Source of the DNA: Kiritimatiellota bacterium
Lineage (GTDB): Bacteria > Verrucomicrobiota > Kiritimatiellia > JAAZAB01
Length of the DNA stretch: 64,000 nt
Assembly: GCA_026398415.1 (NCBI GenBank)
Contig: JAPLSY010000015.1
Span: 1 to 64,000, forward strand
Direction: 5' to 3'
Below the pieces are notes generated by a model that worked only from the letters and a program-made list of their open reading frames with translations, made no database searches and was not told the DNA's origin. Position numbers and translations under genes: made by a program. Within the stretch, counting starts at the first letter, position 1, and each line of letters starts with the position of its first letter. Of the stretch, positions 18,346-27,572 are shown piece after piece.

Positions 18346-19479
18346 TCATCCGCCCTCCACCACTTCCACCATCTTGCGGTAATTGGCCAGGGCCAAGGGA
18401 GACAGCACGCGGCCGTAGGGACAGGCGGAAGGCATGAGCACAAACCCGCGGCCCGGCCCGGTCGTCCCTTCGCGGATGGCTGTCATAATCTTCTTCTCAA
18501 ACTGCGGCGTCGGCAGGTTTTCGATATCGCTGGCTTCCAGGTTGCCGAAGAGCACCATCTGGCTACCGACCTTTTCCCGGACAAAGCTAAGTTCCACGTC
18601 GCCCTGGGGCGGCGGCTCGATCGGATCGAGCCCTACGCATCCAGTGGCCGCAATATGATGCAAAATGTCTTTCAACCTCCCGTGCGAGTGGATGCGCGCA
18701 AACCCGCCGTATTTCTGGATGGCTGCCACCATGGGCTTGTCATACGGCACCACGTATTCCTGAAAAAGGCTGGGCGGCAGATACGGGGGCGAGGCGAGTT
18801 CCGGCCCGCAAATACGCCAGAGCCGACCGGGCAAAGCTTTCGCGATCGCTTCGGTCTGCCAATGGATGCGGCGGGCAAACCGCTCCAGTAAGCGATGGAA
18901 CAGCGTCGGCTCCGTCATGGCCACAACCGTGAACTGCGCCATGTCAAACAGCAAGGCGGCGCTACCCAACGGATCACTGGTGTCAACCATGGCAATGCCG
19001 GCATCGCCAACTTCTTTTTCAATATTCAAGATAATATCAACATCCGGCGTCCCGCCCAGCGTTGCTTCCGGCAGGTCAAGCCAAGCCTTGAGATCATCCG
19101 TATCTTTGAATAAGTGCTCAATCGTCCAAACGGTGTCAATATCCCGATCCCGCTGCTGGCGACAGGTAAGGGTGCGCCGACCCGCCCGGATCGTGGTTGT
19201 CGTGAGGCGGCTGCCCTGGGCATCCAAGACCGTTTCGGTCTTGGTCAGGGCAGCCAAGGGATCGGGCGGTGTATTTTTAAACGGCACGCCGCGCCGGACA
19301 ATGCAATCAGATTTGTCGCGGGCCAGCTCGATGAGCGGGTGCCAGGACGGATGGGAATAGATATTGAAGGGATCGGGATCCTGCGTGTTCTGCGACCCGT
19401 CAATTTCGTAGAAGCTGACCGGCAGCCGGTCTACCCTCTCGCCCCGCAATGTGGCCATCAAGCGTTCACGCCGAGTCAT
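18346..19479 (-). CDS. Uroporphyrinogen decarboxylase/MtaA-like protein (paralogue 1)
   Basis: 377 residues from the ATG at 19479 (GAGG 5 nt upstream). MTRRERLMATLRGERVDRLPVSFYE is the usual UROD-family opening. The TIM-barrel C-terminal half has RIHSHGRLKDILHHIAATGCVGLDP near 275 and LFGNLEASDIENLP near 316. This family includes heme UROD and zinc-dependent methyltransferases such as MtaA that transfer methyl groups from corrinoid proteins; the heme-type N-terminal substrate loop is absent, so HemE activity is unlikely. It lies next to a CE7 esterase, pointing to substrate demethylation during sugar use (inference). Confidence 0.75.
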   Translation of the reverse strand: MTRRERLMATLRGERVDRLPVSFYEIDGSQNTQDPDPFNIYSHPSWHPLIELARDKSDCIVRRGVPFKNTPPDPLAALTKTETVLDAQGSRLTTTTIRAGRRTLTCRQQRDRDIDTVWTIEHLFKDTDDLKAWLDLPEATLGGTPDVDIILNIEKEVGDAGIAMVDTSDPLGSAALLFDMAQFTVVAMTEPTLFHRLLERFARRIHWQTEAIAKALPGRLWRICGPELASPPYLPPSLFQEYVVPYDKPMVAAIQKYGGFARIHSHGRLKDILHHIAATGCVGLDPIEPPPQGDVELSFVREKVGSQMVLFGNLEASDIENLPTPQFEKKIMTAIREGTTGPGRGFVLMPSACPYGRVLSPLALANYRKMVEVVEGG

Positions 19480-19510
19480 GCCAACCTCATTGTTATTTTT
19501 AATTTCCTGT

Positions 19511-20470
19511 TTACAGTTTTGCCATGAACTGAAACGCCCTGTCCTGGAAACCGGGCAGGCCTTCGTGGCCAAAGTCGGGATAAAGGACCATGGCCTTGGA
19601 CGAACGGATCTTATTGTAGGCGGCAAACTGGGTCGAGGGCGGACAGACAGTATCCATGAGCCCCGTACCCATCAGCACGCGGGCCCGGATGCGCGGCGCC
19701 AGATGTTGAACATCAATATAGCCCAGCCGGCAGAATATTTCCGCCTCCCGTTCATGCCGGGGATCGAACAGGCGAAAGAACGTTTTTAATTCCTCATACG
19801 CGCTGACCGCCAGGTCCATTTCCCAGACTCTCTTGTAGTCGCTGAGGAAGGGAAACATCGGGGCGGCGCGACGAATGCGCGGCTCCAGCGCAACACAGGC
19901 CAACGTCAGCCCCCCACCCTGCGAACCGCCCATGGCGCCGACGCGTCCCGCATCCACTTCCGGGAGGCCCATGACAATCCGCGCCAGTTGGGCCGTGTCC
20001 AGGAATATATGGCGGAACAGCAGTTGATCCGGGCAATCGTTCAGCCCGCGAATAATATGGCCCCGATACGTGGTTCCCTTGATACCACCGGTATCTTCGG
20101 ACGTGCCACCCTGCCCACGGCAATCCAGGGCCGCCACGGAAAAACCAAGGGCGGCATAATTCAGCTTATCGTTCCATTCGCCGGCGTTTCCGGTATAGCC
20201 ATGAAACTGCAGAACCGCCGGATGCGGTTTTGGACAATTCCTGGGCCGAATGTATTTGGCATGAATCCGGGCTTTACGCACGCCGGTAAAATAAAGATCG
20301 AAACAATCCGCGACCGGCGTCTGAAAATCGCTTTTCACGAGCTCGACTTGCGGGTCCACGGCGCGCATTTCCTTCAGGGCCTGGTCCCAGTAGCGCTCAA
20401 AATCGGTCGGCTTCGGGTTCCGGCCCCGGTAATGTTTCAATTTTGCCAGAGGCAGATCAATAAGCGGCAT
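19511..20470 (-). CDS. Acetylxylan esterase/cephalosporin-C deacetylase family (CE7)
   Basis: A 319-residue alpha/beta hydrolase; family members remove acetyl groups from xylooligosaccharides. PAVLQFHGYTGNAGEW near 84 includes the oxyanion-hole region, ALDCRGQGGTSED near 115 is the CE7 RGQG motif, GGSQGGGLT near 180 has the nucleophile Ser, MGTGLMDTVCPPST near 269 has the Asp and PDFGHEG near 298 the catalytic His. No signal peptide, so it acts in the cytoplasm on imported oligosaccharides. GAAAGGAGAA lies upstream of the ATG. It is 31 bp upstream of the UROD-like gene in the same direction, a likely two-gene unit. Confidence 0.9.
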   Translation of the reverse strand: MPLIDLPLAKLKHYRGRNPKPTDFERYWDQALKEMRAVDPQVELVKSDFQTPVADCFDLYFTGVRKARIHAKYIRPRNCPKPHPAVLQFHGYTGNAGEWNDKLNYAALGFSVAALDCRGQGGTSEDTGGIKGTTYRGHIIRGLNDCPDQLLFRHIFLDTAQLARIVMGLPEVDAGRVGAMGGSQGGGLTLACVALEPRIRRAAPMFPFLSDYKRVWEMDLAVSAYEELKTFFRLFDPRHEREAEIFCRLGYIDVQHLAPRIRARVLMGTGLMDTVCPPSTQFAAYNKIRSSKAMVLYPDFGHEGLPGFQDRAFQFMAKL

Positions 20471-20695
20471 GACTTTCTCCTTTCAAAATTTTTTAAATCA
20501 CAAAAAGCCAAAACAGTTCCAAAGGACATGATCGTAAGTAAAATGGATGGCAAAGTAAAGCTCGCCGCAACACGCCCCGGCAACGGATAAAACAATCGTA
20601 TATTTTTAAGTGCACCGTTTGTCATTGACAAGCAGGCCCCGGTTTAATTCAATGCCGTGCATTACGCCTCAACCGGCAAAGACAGAAAAGGCACG

Positions 20696-21556
20696 ATGTA
20701 TCCGATTCTTCACAAGGAGCAGCTTTCCGACGACGTCGTGCTTATGCGGCTGGCCGCTCCGCTGATCGCGGAAGAACGCAAACCGGGTCAGTTTGTGATC
20801 GTCCAGTTAGACAGCACCTATGGCGAACGCATCCCGCTGACTATCGCCGATGCCGACACGAAGGAAGGCTCGATCACCATCATTTTCCAGGTCGTCGGCC
20901 TGACCACCCAGCGGCTGGCCGCCCTGCAAAAGGGCGGCGCGATCGAAAACCTGGTCGGCCCCCTCGGACGGCCAACCCACATCGAGAAATTCGGCACCGT
21001 TGTCTGCATCGGCGGCGGGATCGGCGTGGCGCCCCTGTACCCGATTGTCCAGGGCATGCAGCGCGCCGGCAACAAGGTCATTATCATCATGGGCGCGCGC
21101 ACTAAAAACCTGCTGATCCTCGAGGAGCGCATGCGGGCCCTGGCAGATGAATTGATTGTCTGCACGGATGACGGCTCCTACGGGCGCAAGGCGCTCGTCA
21201 CCGCCCCCTTGAAGGAATTGTGTGAACGGAACCCTAAGCCGAACCTGGCCGTAGCCATTGGACCGCCCATCATGATGAAGTTCTGCGCGGAAACTACGCG
21301 CCCTTTCAACGTTCCTACGGTCGTGTCGCTCAACACGATTATGGTGGATGGCACGGGCATGTGCGGCGGGTGCCGGGTCACCGTCGGGGGCAAGACGCGC
21401 TTCGTTTGCGTGGACGGGCCGGAATTCGACGGACATCAGGTGGATTTCGACAACATGATGAAGCGTCTGCGGGCTTACAAAACGCAGGAGGACGAGGCCC
21501 GCACGCAATGCCGGTTGGATGCGGAAATCGAGAAACGGAAGGGAACACCAGCGTGA
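20696..21556 (+). CDS. nfnA: NfnA-type FAD/NAD(H)-binding, [2Fe-2S] subunit
   Basis: 286 residues from ATG 20696; an in-frame start at 20657 is less likely. KPGQFVIVQL and ERIPLTIADAD near 30-50 are the ferredoxin-reductase FAD domain; VCIGGGIGVAPLYPIVQGM near 103 is the NAD domain; GTGMCGGCRVTV near 220 and RFVCVDG supply cysteines for the [2Fe-2S] cluster, as in dihydroorotate dehydrogenase electron-transfer and NfnA subunits. The 4-nt overlap with the next gene (GTGA) argues for a tight complex with NfnB. NfnAB is a cytoplasmic electron-bifurcating transhydrogenase (NADH, ferredoxin, NADP+). Confidence 0.85.
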   Translation: MYPILHKEQLSDDVVLMRLAAPLIAEERKPGQFVIVQLDSTYGERIPLTIADADTKEGSITIIFQVVGLTTQRLAALQKGGAIENLVGPLGRPTHIEKFGTVVCIGGGIGVAPLYPIVQGMQRAGNKVIIIMGARTKNLLILEERMRALADELIVCTDDGSYGRKALVTAPLKELCERNPKPNLAVAIGPPIMMKFCAETTRPFNVPTVVSLNTIMVDGTGMCGGCRVTVGGKTRFVCVDGPEFDGHQVDFDNMMKRLRAYKTQEDEARTQCRLDAEIEKRKGTPA

Positions 21557-23046
21557 ACGCGCATCCGACCAAGGAAGCATTGGCCACTGAAGCCGCGCAA
21601 CTTTTGCAGGCGATCACGGCACGGTCCGAACCGCTCAAACCCAAAGACCGCCTGAAGATTCCCGTGCAGGCCATGCCGGCGCAGGATCCCACCGTGCGCC
21701 GCGGCAACATCGAGGAAGTGGCCTGCGGCTATTCGCCGGAGCAGGCACGCCTGGAAGCCCTGCGGTGTTTCCAATGTAAAAACGCACCTTGTATCGAGGG
21801 CTGTCCGGTGCGGATCGATATTCCCGCTTTCGTGCGCGCAATGGCCGCGGGCCAGATCAAGCAAGCCATCGATATCATCAAGCGCAACAGCCTGCTCCCC
21901 TCGGTCTGCGGGCGCGTATGCCCCCAGGAAGTGCAATGCCAGGCGCCTTGCACAGTTGGCCGCACGCTCAAGGACGTTGGCCAGGCCGTATCAATTGGAC
22001 GACTGGAGCGCTTCGCGGCCGACTGGGAGCGCGCGCAGGGCGCCCCGGACATTCCACCGATCAAGCCGTCCACGGGCAAAAAAGTGGCCGTGATCGGGAG
22101 CGGTCCGGCCGGCATCACCGTGGCCGCCGACGTACGGCGCGAAGGTCATGCGGTCACCCTGTTCGAGGCCTTTCACAAGCCCGGTGGCGTCATGGTGTAC
22201 GGCATCCCCGAGTTCCGGTTGCCCAAGCTCATCGTGCAAAAGGAAATTGACACGCTCACAACCATGGGCGTCAAGCTGGTCACCAATTTCGTGGTCGGCC
22301 GCACGCGTGCGCTCCAGGATTTACTGGACAAGGATGGGTTTGACGCCATTTTCATCGGCACCGGCGCGGGTCTGCCGAAATTCATGAATATCGCGGGCGA
22401 AAACCTGGTGGGCGTGTTCTCGGCCAACGAATACCTGACCCGCGCCAACTTGATGCGGGCCTATGATTTCGGTCACGCCCAGACACCGATCTTCCGGTCG
22501 CATAAAGTGGCCGTCCTGGGCGGCGGCAACGTCGCCATGGATTCGGCGCGCATGGCAGTGCGCCTGGGCGCGGAAGAGGTGCATCTCGTCTATCGGCGCA
22601 CGGAAGTGGAAATGCCCGCCCGGGTGGAGGAAGTGGCCCACGCCAAGGAAGAAGGCATCGTGTTCCACCTGCTCCAGAACGCCAAACGCATCCTGGGCAA
22701 TGAACAGGGCTGTGTCACCGGCATGGAATGCCTGAAATACCAGCTCGGCGAACCCGATGCGTCGGGTCGGCGCCGGCCGGTGGAAATTCCCGGCAGTGAG
22801 TTTGTCATGCCGGTGGATACGGTGATCGTGGCCATCGGCAACGAATCCAATCCCCTGATCAAGCAGACCACTACCGGCCTGGAAACGGACAAATGGGGCC
22901 ATATCACCGTGGATGCGGACGGCAAGACATCTTTAGACCGCGTCTATGCCGGGGGTGACATTGTGCTGGGCGCGGCCACGGTCATCCTGGCCATGGGCGA
23001 AGGCCGCCGTGCGGCGGCTTCCATTAACCGGCTATTGCAAAAGTAG
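21553..23046 (+). CDS. nfnB: NfnB-type NADPH-dependent flavoprotein (GltD-like)
   Basis: 497 residues from GTG 21553, which overlaps the nfnA stop; an ATG is absent at this place. The N-terminal domain has CFQCKNAPCIEGCPVRIDIP near 74 and CGRVCPQEVQCQAPC near 118 ([4Fe-4S] ligands). VAVIGSGPAGITVAADVRREGH near 178 is the FAD Rossmann motif, GGVMVYGIPEFRLPK follows, and VAVLGGGNVAMDSARMA near 318 with RRTEVEMPAR is the NADPH domain. It ends with YAGGDIVLGAATVILAMGEGRRAA. The GltD fold is shared with glutamate synthase small subunit, but the fused neighbour is NfnA-like and no gltB is present, so Nfn is favoured. Confidence 0.85.
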   Translation: MNAHPTKEALATEAAQLLQAITARSEPLKPKDRLKIPVQAMPAQDPTVRRGNIEEVACGYSPEQARLEALRCFQCKNAPCIEGCPVRIDIPAFVRAMAAGQIKQAIDIIKRNSLLPSVCGRVCPQEVQCQAPCTVGRTLKDVGQAVSIGRLERFAADWERAQGAPDIPPIKPSTGKKVAVIGSGPAGITVAADVRREGHAVTLFEAFHKPGGVMVYGIPEFRLPKLIVQKEIDTLTTMGVKLVTNFVVGRTRALQDLLDKDGFDAIFIGTGAGLPKFMNIAGENLVGVFSANEYLTRANLMRAYDFGHAQTPIFRSHKVAVLGGGNVAMDSARMAVRLGAEEVHLVYRRTEVEMPARVEEVAHAKEEGIVFHLLQNAKRILGNEQGCVTGMECLKYQLGEPDASGRRRPVEIPGSEFVMPVDTVIVAIGNESNPLIKQTTTGLETDKWGHITVDADGKTSLDRVYAGGDIVLGAATVILAMGEGRRAAASINRLLQK

Positions 23047-23053
23047 TCGGAAC

Positions 23054-23998
23054 TCATTGGGCCGGAATCGTTCCCACCGCCCGGAATCTGCTGGGCGTCA
23101 GACGCATAATCCGCGTGAAAGCGCGCGTAAAATGCGCCGGCACATTGTAGCCCATTCGGACGGCAACCTCCTTTTGAATCAGCCGCGTTTCCTTGAGCAA
23201 CCGGCAGGCCTCCAGCATTTTTTGCCGCTGTAAGTATTGATAGGGGGTTTGCGCGGTCTGTTTCTTGAATACCCGGCCCAAATGTTCGCGGGATACACCC
23301 AGTTGTGCGGCTAAAAACTTGACATTGCAGAATTGATGCAAATTTCGACGCATTAGTTGACGCGTTTCCTGCACTAAAGTAAAGCCGGCGTCGGATTGAT
23401 CCAGACTTACCTTACTTTGCGACAAAGCGGCAAACAGACCGGCGATAATCCGTGCACCCTCCGCCGGCGCAAAATGCATTTCATTCTGGTCGTGCCTTTG
23501 CCACGTCATGATTTCCGAAATAAAACCGATATCCGGCGGCAGTTGAAAAACCGGTCCATATCTGCGCAGAAACGCACTGGTCATGGCCGTGGCGGCCGGA
23601 CCGCTGAAAGTGAGATACACGAAATCCCATGGCACGCGACCATTTTCGGGATAATAATAGGAAGTGGCCGGATCGTTTATCTCACACAGAAAACCATATC
23701 CGACCGGAAGACAATATTTTTTTCGGCCGACTTGAAACCGGCCTTCGCCGGCCAAGGTAAACTTGAAAAGACAATTCTGTTCCGACGAGCGCAAACTGCC
23801 TCTAAGGTGATAGGCCGGATTAGTCTGGCGTTCGGCGACAACAACCTGCAGTTGCGGAAACACCTTCATAGGTTGTACGGTTTGAAATCGAACCCCCCAT
23901 AGCTGGGTTGACCGGCGTCCAAACTCAGGCGACTCCGGAACGCGATCACCGGAAGTCGTTTTCGCGGCAGATTGGATTGCTTTTTCTTTTTTTGCCAT
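23054..23998 (-). CDS. AraC-family transcriptional regulator
   Basis: A 314-residue protein. Residues about 75-180 form a cupin-like sensor (FKFTLAGEGRFQVGRKKYCLPVGYGFL). The C-terminal 100 residues form the double helix-turn-helix: NVKFLAAQLGVSREHLGRVFKKQTAQTPYQYLQ, then EACRLLKETRLIQKEVAVRMGYNVPAHFTRAFTRIMRLTPSRFR. It is transcribed divergently from the GH4 glycosidase gene across a 218-bp gap, so it probably activates that gene in response to a sugar (inference). The end is 7 bp from the convergent nfnB stop. Confidence 0.9.
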   Translation of the reverse strand: MAKKEKAIQSAAKTTSGDRVPESPEFGRRSTQLWGVRFQTVQPMKVFPQLQVVVAERQTNPAYHLRGSLRSSEQNCLFKFTLAGEGRFQVGRKKYCLPVGYGFLCEINDPATSYYYPENGRVPWDFVYLTFSGPAATAMTSAFLRRYGPVFQLPPDIGFISEIMTWQRHDQNEMHFAPAEGARIIAGLFAALSQSKVSLDQSDAGFTLVQETRQLMRRNLHQFCNVKFLAAQLGVSREHLGRVFKKQTAQTPYQYLQRQKMLEACRLLKETRLIQKEVAVRMGYNVPAHFTRAFTRIMRLTPSRFRAVGTIPAQ

Positions 23999-24216
23999 AA
24001 TTCTTCAAGTTTCCGTTGACCCGTCCCCATGTCGCCGCCGTAAATATTTGACATCACAATATGGTAATTAATATCAACTATTGGTCATTGCCATCAAGCA
24101 TATAAATGATATTTTTACCTCCGTCAATTAAATACATCCCGTGCAAATCGGTAATTACAGGTGATTCACGCCTTGCGATTTAACAGGGTTGCAACCAACA
24201 GAAAGGAACAATAAAC

Positions 24217-25548
24217 ATGGCCAAGATTACATTTATCGGAGCGGGCAGTATCGGGTTCACACGCGGGCTGGTAAAAGATCTGCTCACGTTCCCGCGCCTG
24301 CAGGATGCCACGCTGGTACTCATGGATGTTGACCGCGAACGCTTAAGCTACATCCGGCAGGCCGTGGAACGGATCGTCCGCGAGGGCCGCTACCCCGCCA
24401 AGATCGTGACCACGACAAACCGGCGCAGTGCCCTCGAGGGCGCCGATGCCGTCATCTGCACGATCCTGGCCGGCGACGTGAACGTATGGCAATACGACAT
24501 TACAATCCCGAAGCAATTCGGGGTTGATACCAACATCGGCGACACACGCAGTGTTTCCGGCGTGTTCCGGGCACTGCGCACGATCCCGGTCATGCTCTCT
24601 ATTTGCCGCGACATGGAACAGGTCTGCCCGCGCGCGATTTTGCTTAATTACACCAATCCCATGGCTATGCTGTGCCGGGCAATGCAGGGCCAGACCAAGG
24701 TCCAGGTCACCGGTCTGTGCCATAGCGTCCAGGGTACGGCCCACATGCTCGCCCATTGGATCGGCGCGCCCGCCGATCAGGTGGACTACGTATGCGCCGG
24801 GATCAATCACCAGTCCTGGTATCTGAAATTTGAATGGCAAGGACGCGATGCCTATCCGCTGATCCGCAAGGCTATTTTGAAGAACCCCAAGATCCGCAAC
24901 GAAGAGCAAGTGCGCAACGAAATGTTCCTGCACATGGATTATTACGTGACCGAGTCGAGCGGCCACAATTCCGAATATTCCTGGTGGTTCCGCAAGCGCC
25001 CGGACCTGATTAAAAAATACTGCACGCGCGGCACCGGCTGGAACCCGGGGCATTATGGGTATATTCTGAAAGAATATCAGCGTCGGAAATCAACATGGAA
25101 AAAGGACTTCCGCCAATGGCTGGGCAATCCCAAGCCGTTGGATCTCAAACGCGGGCTCGAGTATGCGGCCTCCATTATCAATGCCCGCATGGGTGGCGAA
25201 GTGTTCCAGTTCAACGGCAATGTACCCAACACCGGAATCATCCCAAACCTGCCGGCGAACGCGTGCGTGGAAGTGCCCGTTTTCGCGGATCGCCAGGGTT
25301 TCCACCCGGTTTTCGTCGGCGTTCTGCCGCCGCAATTGGCGGCCTTGAACAACGTCAGCATCGCCGTGGAGGAAATGGCGGTGGCAGCGGCTGTGACCGG
25401 CAACCCGCGCAAGGTGTTCCACGCGATCATGTACGATCCGCTCTCGGCAGCGGTGCTGTCCCTGGCCGAGATCAAGCGCATGGTCCAAGCCATGTTGAAT
25501 AAGAACAAAGCCTACCTGCCGCAGTTCAAACGGTTGAGCATAGATTAG
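24217..25548 (+). CDS. Glycoside hydrolase family 4 (alpha-galactosidase-like)
   Basis: NAD+- and Mn2+-dependent glycosidase with a redox-elimination mechanism. 443 residues. [21 protein letters not shown] at the N-terminus is the NAD-binding motif; [13 protein letters not shown] near 149, [11 protein letters not shown] near 168 (metal-binding Cys and His) and [17 protein letters not shown] near 192 (metal His) are GH4 signatures, and the CHSVQ form is typical of the MelA-like alpha-galactosidase/alpha-glucuronidase branch. AAAGGAAC precedes the ATG. No signal peptide, so it acts in the cytoplasm. A GGTTGCAACC palindrome at 24187-24196 just upstream may bind the divergent AraC regulator. Confidence 0.9.
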   Translation: MAKITFIGAGSIGFTRGLVKDLLTFPRLQDATLVLMDVDRERLSYIRQAVERIVREGRYPAKIVTTTNRRSALEGADAVICTILAGDVNVWQYDITIPKQFGVDTNIGDTRSVSGVFRALRTIPVMLSICRDMEQVCPRAILLNYTNPMAMLCRAMQGQTKVQVTGLCHSVQGTAHMLAHWIGAPADQVDYVCAGINHQSWYLKFEWQGRDAYPLIRKAILKNPKIRNEEQVRNEMFLHMDYYVTESSGHNSEYSWWFRKRPDLIKKYCTRGTGWNPGHYGYILKEYQRRKSTWKKDFRQWLGNPKPLDLKRGLEYAASIINARMGGEVFQFNGNVPNTGIIPNLPANACVEVPVFADRQGFHPVFVGVLPPQLAALNNVSIAVEEMAVAAAVTGNPRKVFHAIMYDPLSAAVLSLAEIKRMVQAMLNKNKAYLPQFKRLSID

Positions 25549-25754
25549 TTTTTGGGGTTCGCTTCATCACGGCTATGTCATTCTCTTGAAAAGGCCGCTT
25601 TCCGACGGCTTGGCGAGACGCCTCGCCCTACCATTTCCAAAGAAATCGTATCAGGTGGGGCGAACCATCCCTGGTGAGCCGCGAGAATGACGCAGCCCCG
25701 CGCTTCACTCGATATTTGGCGTTCAGTGTTGAATGCCTGCAATAATATGCTACT

Positions 25755-25780
25755 GTTCTTTTTATTGCAGTAAAAAGAAC
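25755..25780. promoter_or_regulatory. 10-bp perfect inverted repeat before UROD-like gene 2
   Basis: GTTCTTTTTA (25755-25764), loop TTGCAG, TAAAAAGAAC (25771-25780). It lies just upstream of the first possible ribosome site, a place suited to an operator or an RNA hairpin that controls translation. Confidence 0.55.
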
Positions 25781-25835
25781 CCTTTGGAGAACGATCATGC
25801 TAATCAAGCCCTGCCGTCCCGCCTGGAAAGGAACC

Positions 25836-26921
25836 ATGACCGCACGGGAACGCTTCAACCGGCAAATGCACTACCAGCCGGTAGACCGCTGTTTCAACAT
25901 GGAATTCGGTTACTGGGAAGAAAACTTCCATCAGTGGCCGTTGTTTGTTAAAAACCACATCACGAATAACGAAGAAGCCGATATCTTCTTTAACTTTGAC
26001 CGCAGATGCGTTACGGGCGGAACGGTCTGGCTGAATCCCGGATTTCCACAGGGTGTCGTTTCTGAAACGGCAACCACCCGCATCCTGATGAACAGCGACG
26101 GATTGCTGGCCGAGTCTCCCAAGGACGGGCACGACTCCATCCCGCATTACATCAAAGCTTCCATCGTGACTCCCGAGGATTGGAAACGCTGCAAGGCCGA
26201 GCGCCTGCGCCGGGATGATCCCGCCCGCAAGGTTGATGTTGCCCAGCTCAAGCAATTGCACCCGCTTACCCGGGATTACCCGCTGGGCGTGCATTGCGGA
26301 TCGATGATCGGTAACATTCGCAATATGTTAACCTTCGAAGGCCTGGCTTATGCCACCTACGATTACCCGGAGATGGTCGAGGATATGGTTGAAACCAGTT
26401 GCGTGCTCGTCGAGGATTATCTGGACCAGGTTCTGCCGCACCTGGATTTTGATTACGCCTCGAACTGGGAGGATATCTGCTTCAAGAACGGGCCGATCGT
26501 TTCCGTGGATTTCTTTAAAAACGTGGTCATGCCCCGCTATAAGCGCCTCAACAAAAAACTGCATGCCGCCGGCATTGACCTCTGGTATAGCGACTGCGAC
26601 GGGGACGTGCGGCCGATCCTGCCCTATTTTCTGGAAGGCGGCATCAATTGCCTGTTTCCGTTTGAAGTCAACGGCTGTGCGCACCCGTCGGAACTATTCA
26701 AGGAATACGGCAAGGACCTGCGGATCATGGGCGGGGTGGACAAGATCGAGCTGGGCAAGGGCCCCAAGGCCATCAAGGCCTATCTGAAGACCCTGGTGCC
26801 ATTGGTGGAACGGGGCGGTTACATCCCCTTCTGCGATCACCGTTGTCCGCCCAATGTCAAACCGGACGATTACCTCTATTACCTCGACCTCAAGGAACAG
26901 ATGTTCGGCCTGCAAAAGTAA
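25836..26921 (+). CDS. Uroporphyrinogen decarboxylase/MtaA-like protein (paralogue 2)
   Basis: 361 residues when started at ATG 25836 (AAAGGAACC upstream), where the family's usual opening TARERFNRQMHYQPVDR begins; an in-frame ATG at 25797 with GGAG upstream would add 13 residues. ASNWEDICFKNGPIVSVDFF near 206, DLWYSDCDGDVRPILPYFLEGG near 248, MGGVDKIELG near 298 and GGYIPFCDHRCPPNV near 325 are UROD-fold segments; the Cys residues at the SDCDGD and CDHRC sites sit where MtaA-type zinc ligands occur. It is probably a methyltransferase acting on a methylated substrate or a corrinoid protein; no corrinoid protein is encoded nearby. Confidence 0.75.
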   Translation: MTARERFNRQMHYQPVDRCFNMEFGYWEENFHQWPLFVKNHITNNEEADIFFNFDRRCVTGGTVWLNPGFPQGVVSETATTRILMNSDGLLAESPKDGHDSIPHYIKASIVTPEDWKRCKAERLRRDDPARKVDVAQLKQLHPLTRDYPLGVHCGSMIGNIRNMLTFEGLAYATYDYPEMVEDMVETSCVLVEDYLDQVLPHLDFDYASNWEDICFKNGPIVSVDFFKNVVMPRYKRLNKKLHAAGIDLWYSDCDGDVRPILPYFLEGGINCLFPFEVNGCAHPSELFKEYGKDLRIMGGVDKIELGKGPKAIKAYLKTLVPLVERGGYIPFCDHRCPPNVKPDDYLYYLDLKEQMFGLQK

Positions 26922-26994
26922 TCGGCGCCAGCCGCAACAATATGTTGGCCCACCATTGTCGAATTCGTACTATCTGGACCTGATTCTAAAAGTC

Positions 26995-27023
26995 TTGCAA
27001 CGCCTGTGCATTTGCGCCATAAT
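26995..27023 (+). promoter_or_regulatory. Promoter of the coiled-coil protein gene
   Basis: TTGCAA, 17-nt spacer, CATAAT, with about 24 nt between the expected transcript start and the ATG at 27054. An AAAGGACGG ribosome site follows. Confidence 0.55.
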
Positions 27024-27053
27024 ACCCATTAATTAAATGAAAGGACGGTAAAT

Positions 27054-27572
27054 ATGAAGCTTATCGGCATCAGTCTTGGCATGATCTTATTGGTCGCCAG
27101 TCTTGTAATGAATGTAATGATTTTTCGAGAACTGGGTGTCGCGAAAAATGAGGCTGCCAGTATTAAAAGCACGGTAACCGGTATCATCAGCGACTTGGCC
27201 GGCATCAAGAGTGACTTGACCAGTTTGAAGAGCGAAGAGGCCATCATCAAGGGCGATGTGGCCAGCATCAAGAACGAGACGGGCAACATCAAAAGCACCA
27301 TGGCCAGCAACATGGCCCTTGTCAAAAGCGATGTGGACGGCTTCCAAACCACTTTGACAAGCTTTGGGGGCGACATGGCCAGTTTCAAGAGCGACGTAGA
27401 AACCTTTAAGGGCCACTTGGGAAGCTTTCGGAGCGAAGTGGTCAACTTCAAGAGCAATGTGGAAAGCATCAAGAGCGACGTGGCCAGCTTTAAGGGCGAC
27501 GTGGCCAACATCAAGAATGCCGTGTCCACCATCAATAATAACGTAACCGGCATTAAGAGGGTTGTGCGTTAA
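27054..27572 (+). CDS. Membrane-anchored coiled-coil repeat protein
   Basis: 172 residues. An N-terminal hydrophobic segment (LIGISLGMILLVASLVMNVMIF) anchors it in the membrane, with no clear cleavage site. From about residue 35 to the end it is made of degenerate 7-residue repeats of the form I/F-K-S-D-V-A-S/G (for example SIKSDVASFKGDVANIKN), predicted to be a continuous alpha-helical coiled coil. At DNA level this is a roughly 21-bp repeat. The architecture resembles phage-tail-like or LPP-type periplasmic helical spacers, but no family is recognised. It overlaps the next gene by TAATG, indicating co-translation. Confidence 0.75.
   Translation: MKLIGISLGMILLVASLVMNVMIFRELGVAKNEAASIKSTVTGIISDLAGIKSDLTSLKSEEAIIKGDVASIKNETGNIKSTMASNMALVKSDVDGFQTTLTSFGGDMASFKSDVETFKGHLGSFRSEVVNFKSNVESIKSDVASFKGDVANIKNAVSTINNNVTGIKRVVR

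Noticed and set aside
20528..20590. 20-codon frame upstream of the CE7 gene
   Set aside because: The AAAGGAC site is too close to the ATG and the peptide has no features.
21553..23046. Glutamate synthase small subunit (gltD) as the name
   Set aside because: No gltB is nearby and the gene overlaps an NfnA-type subunit, which favours the Nfn complex.
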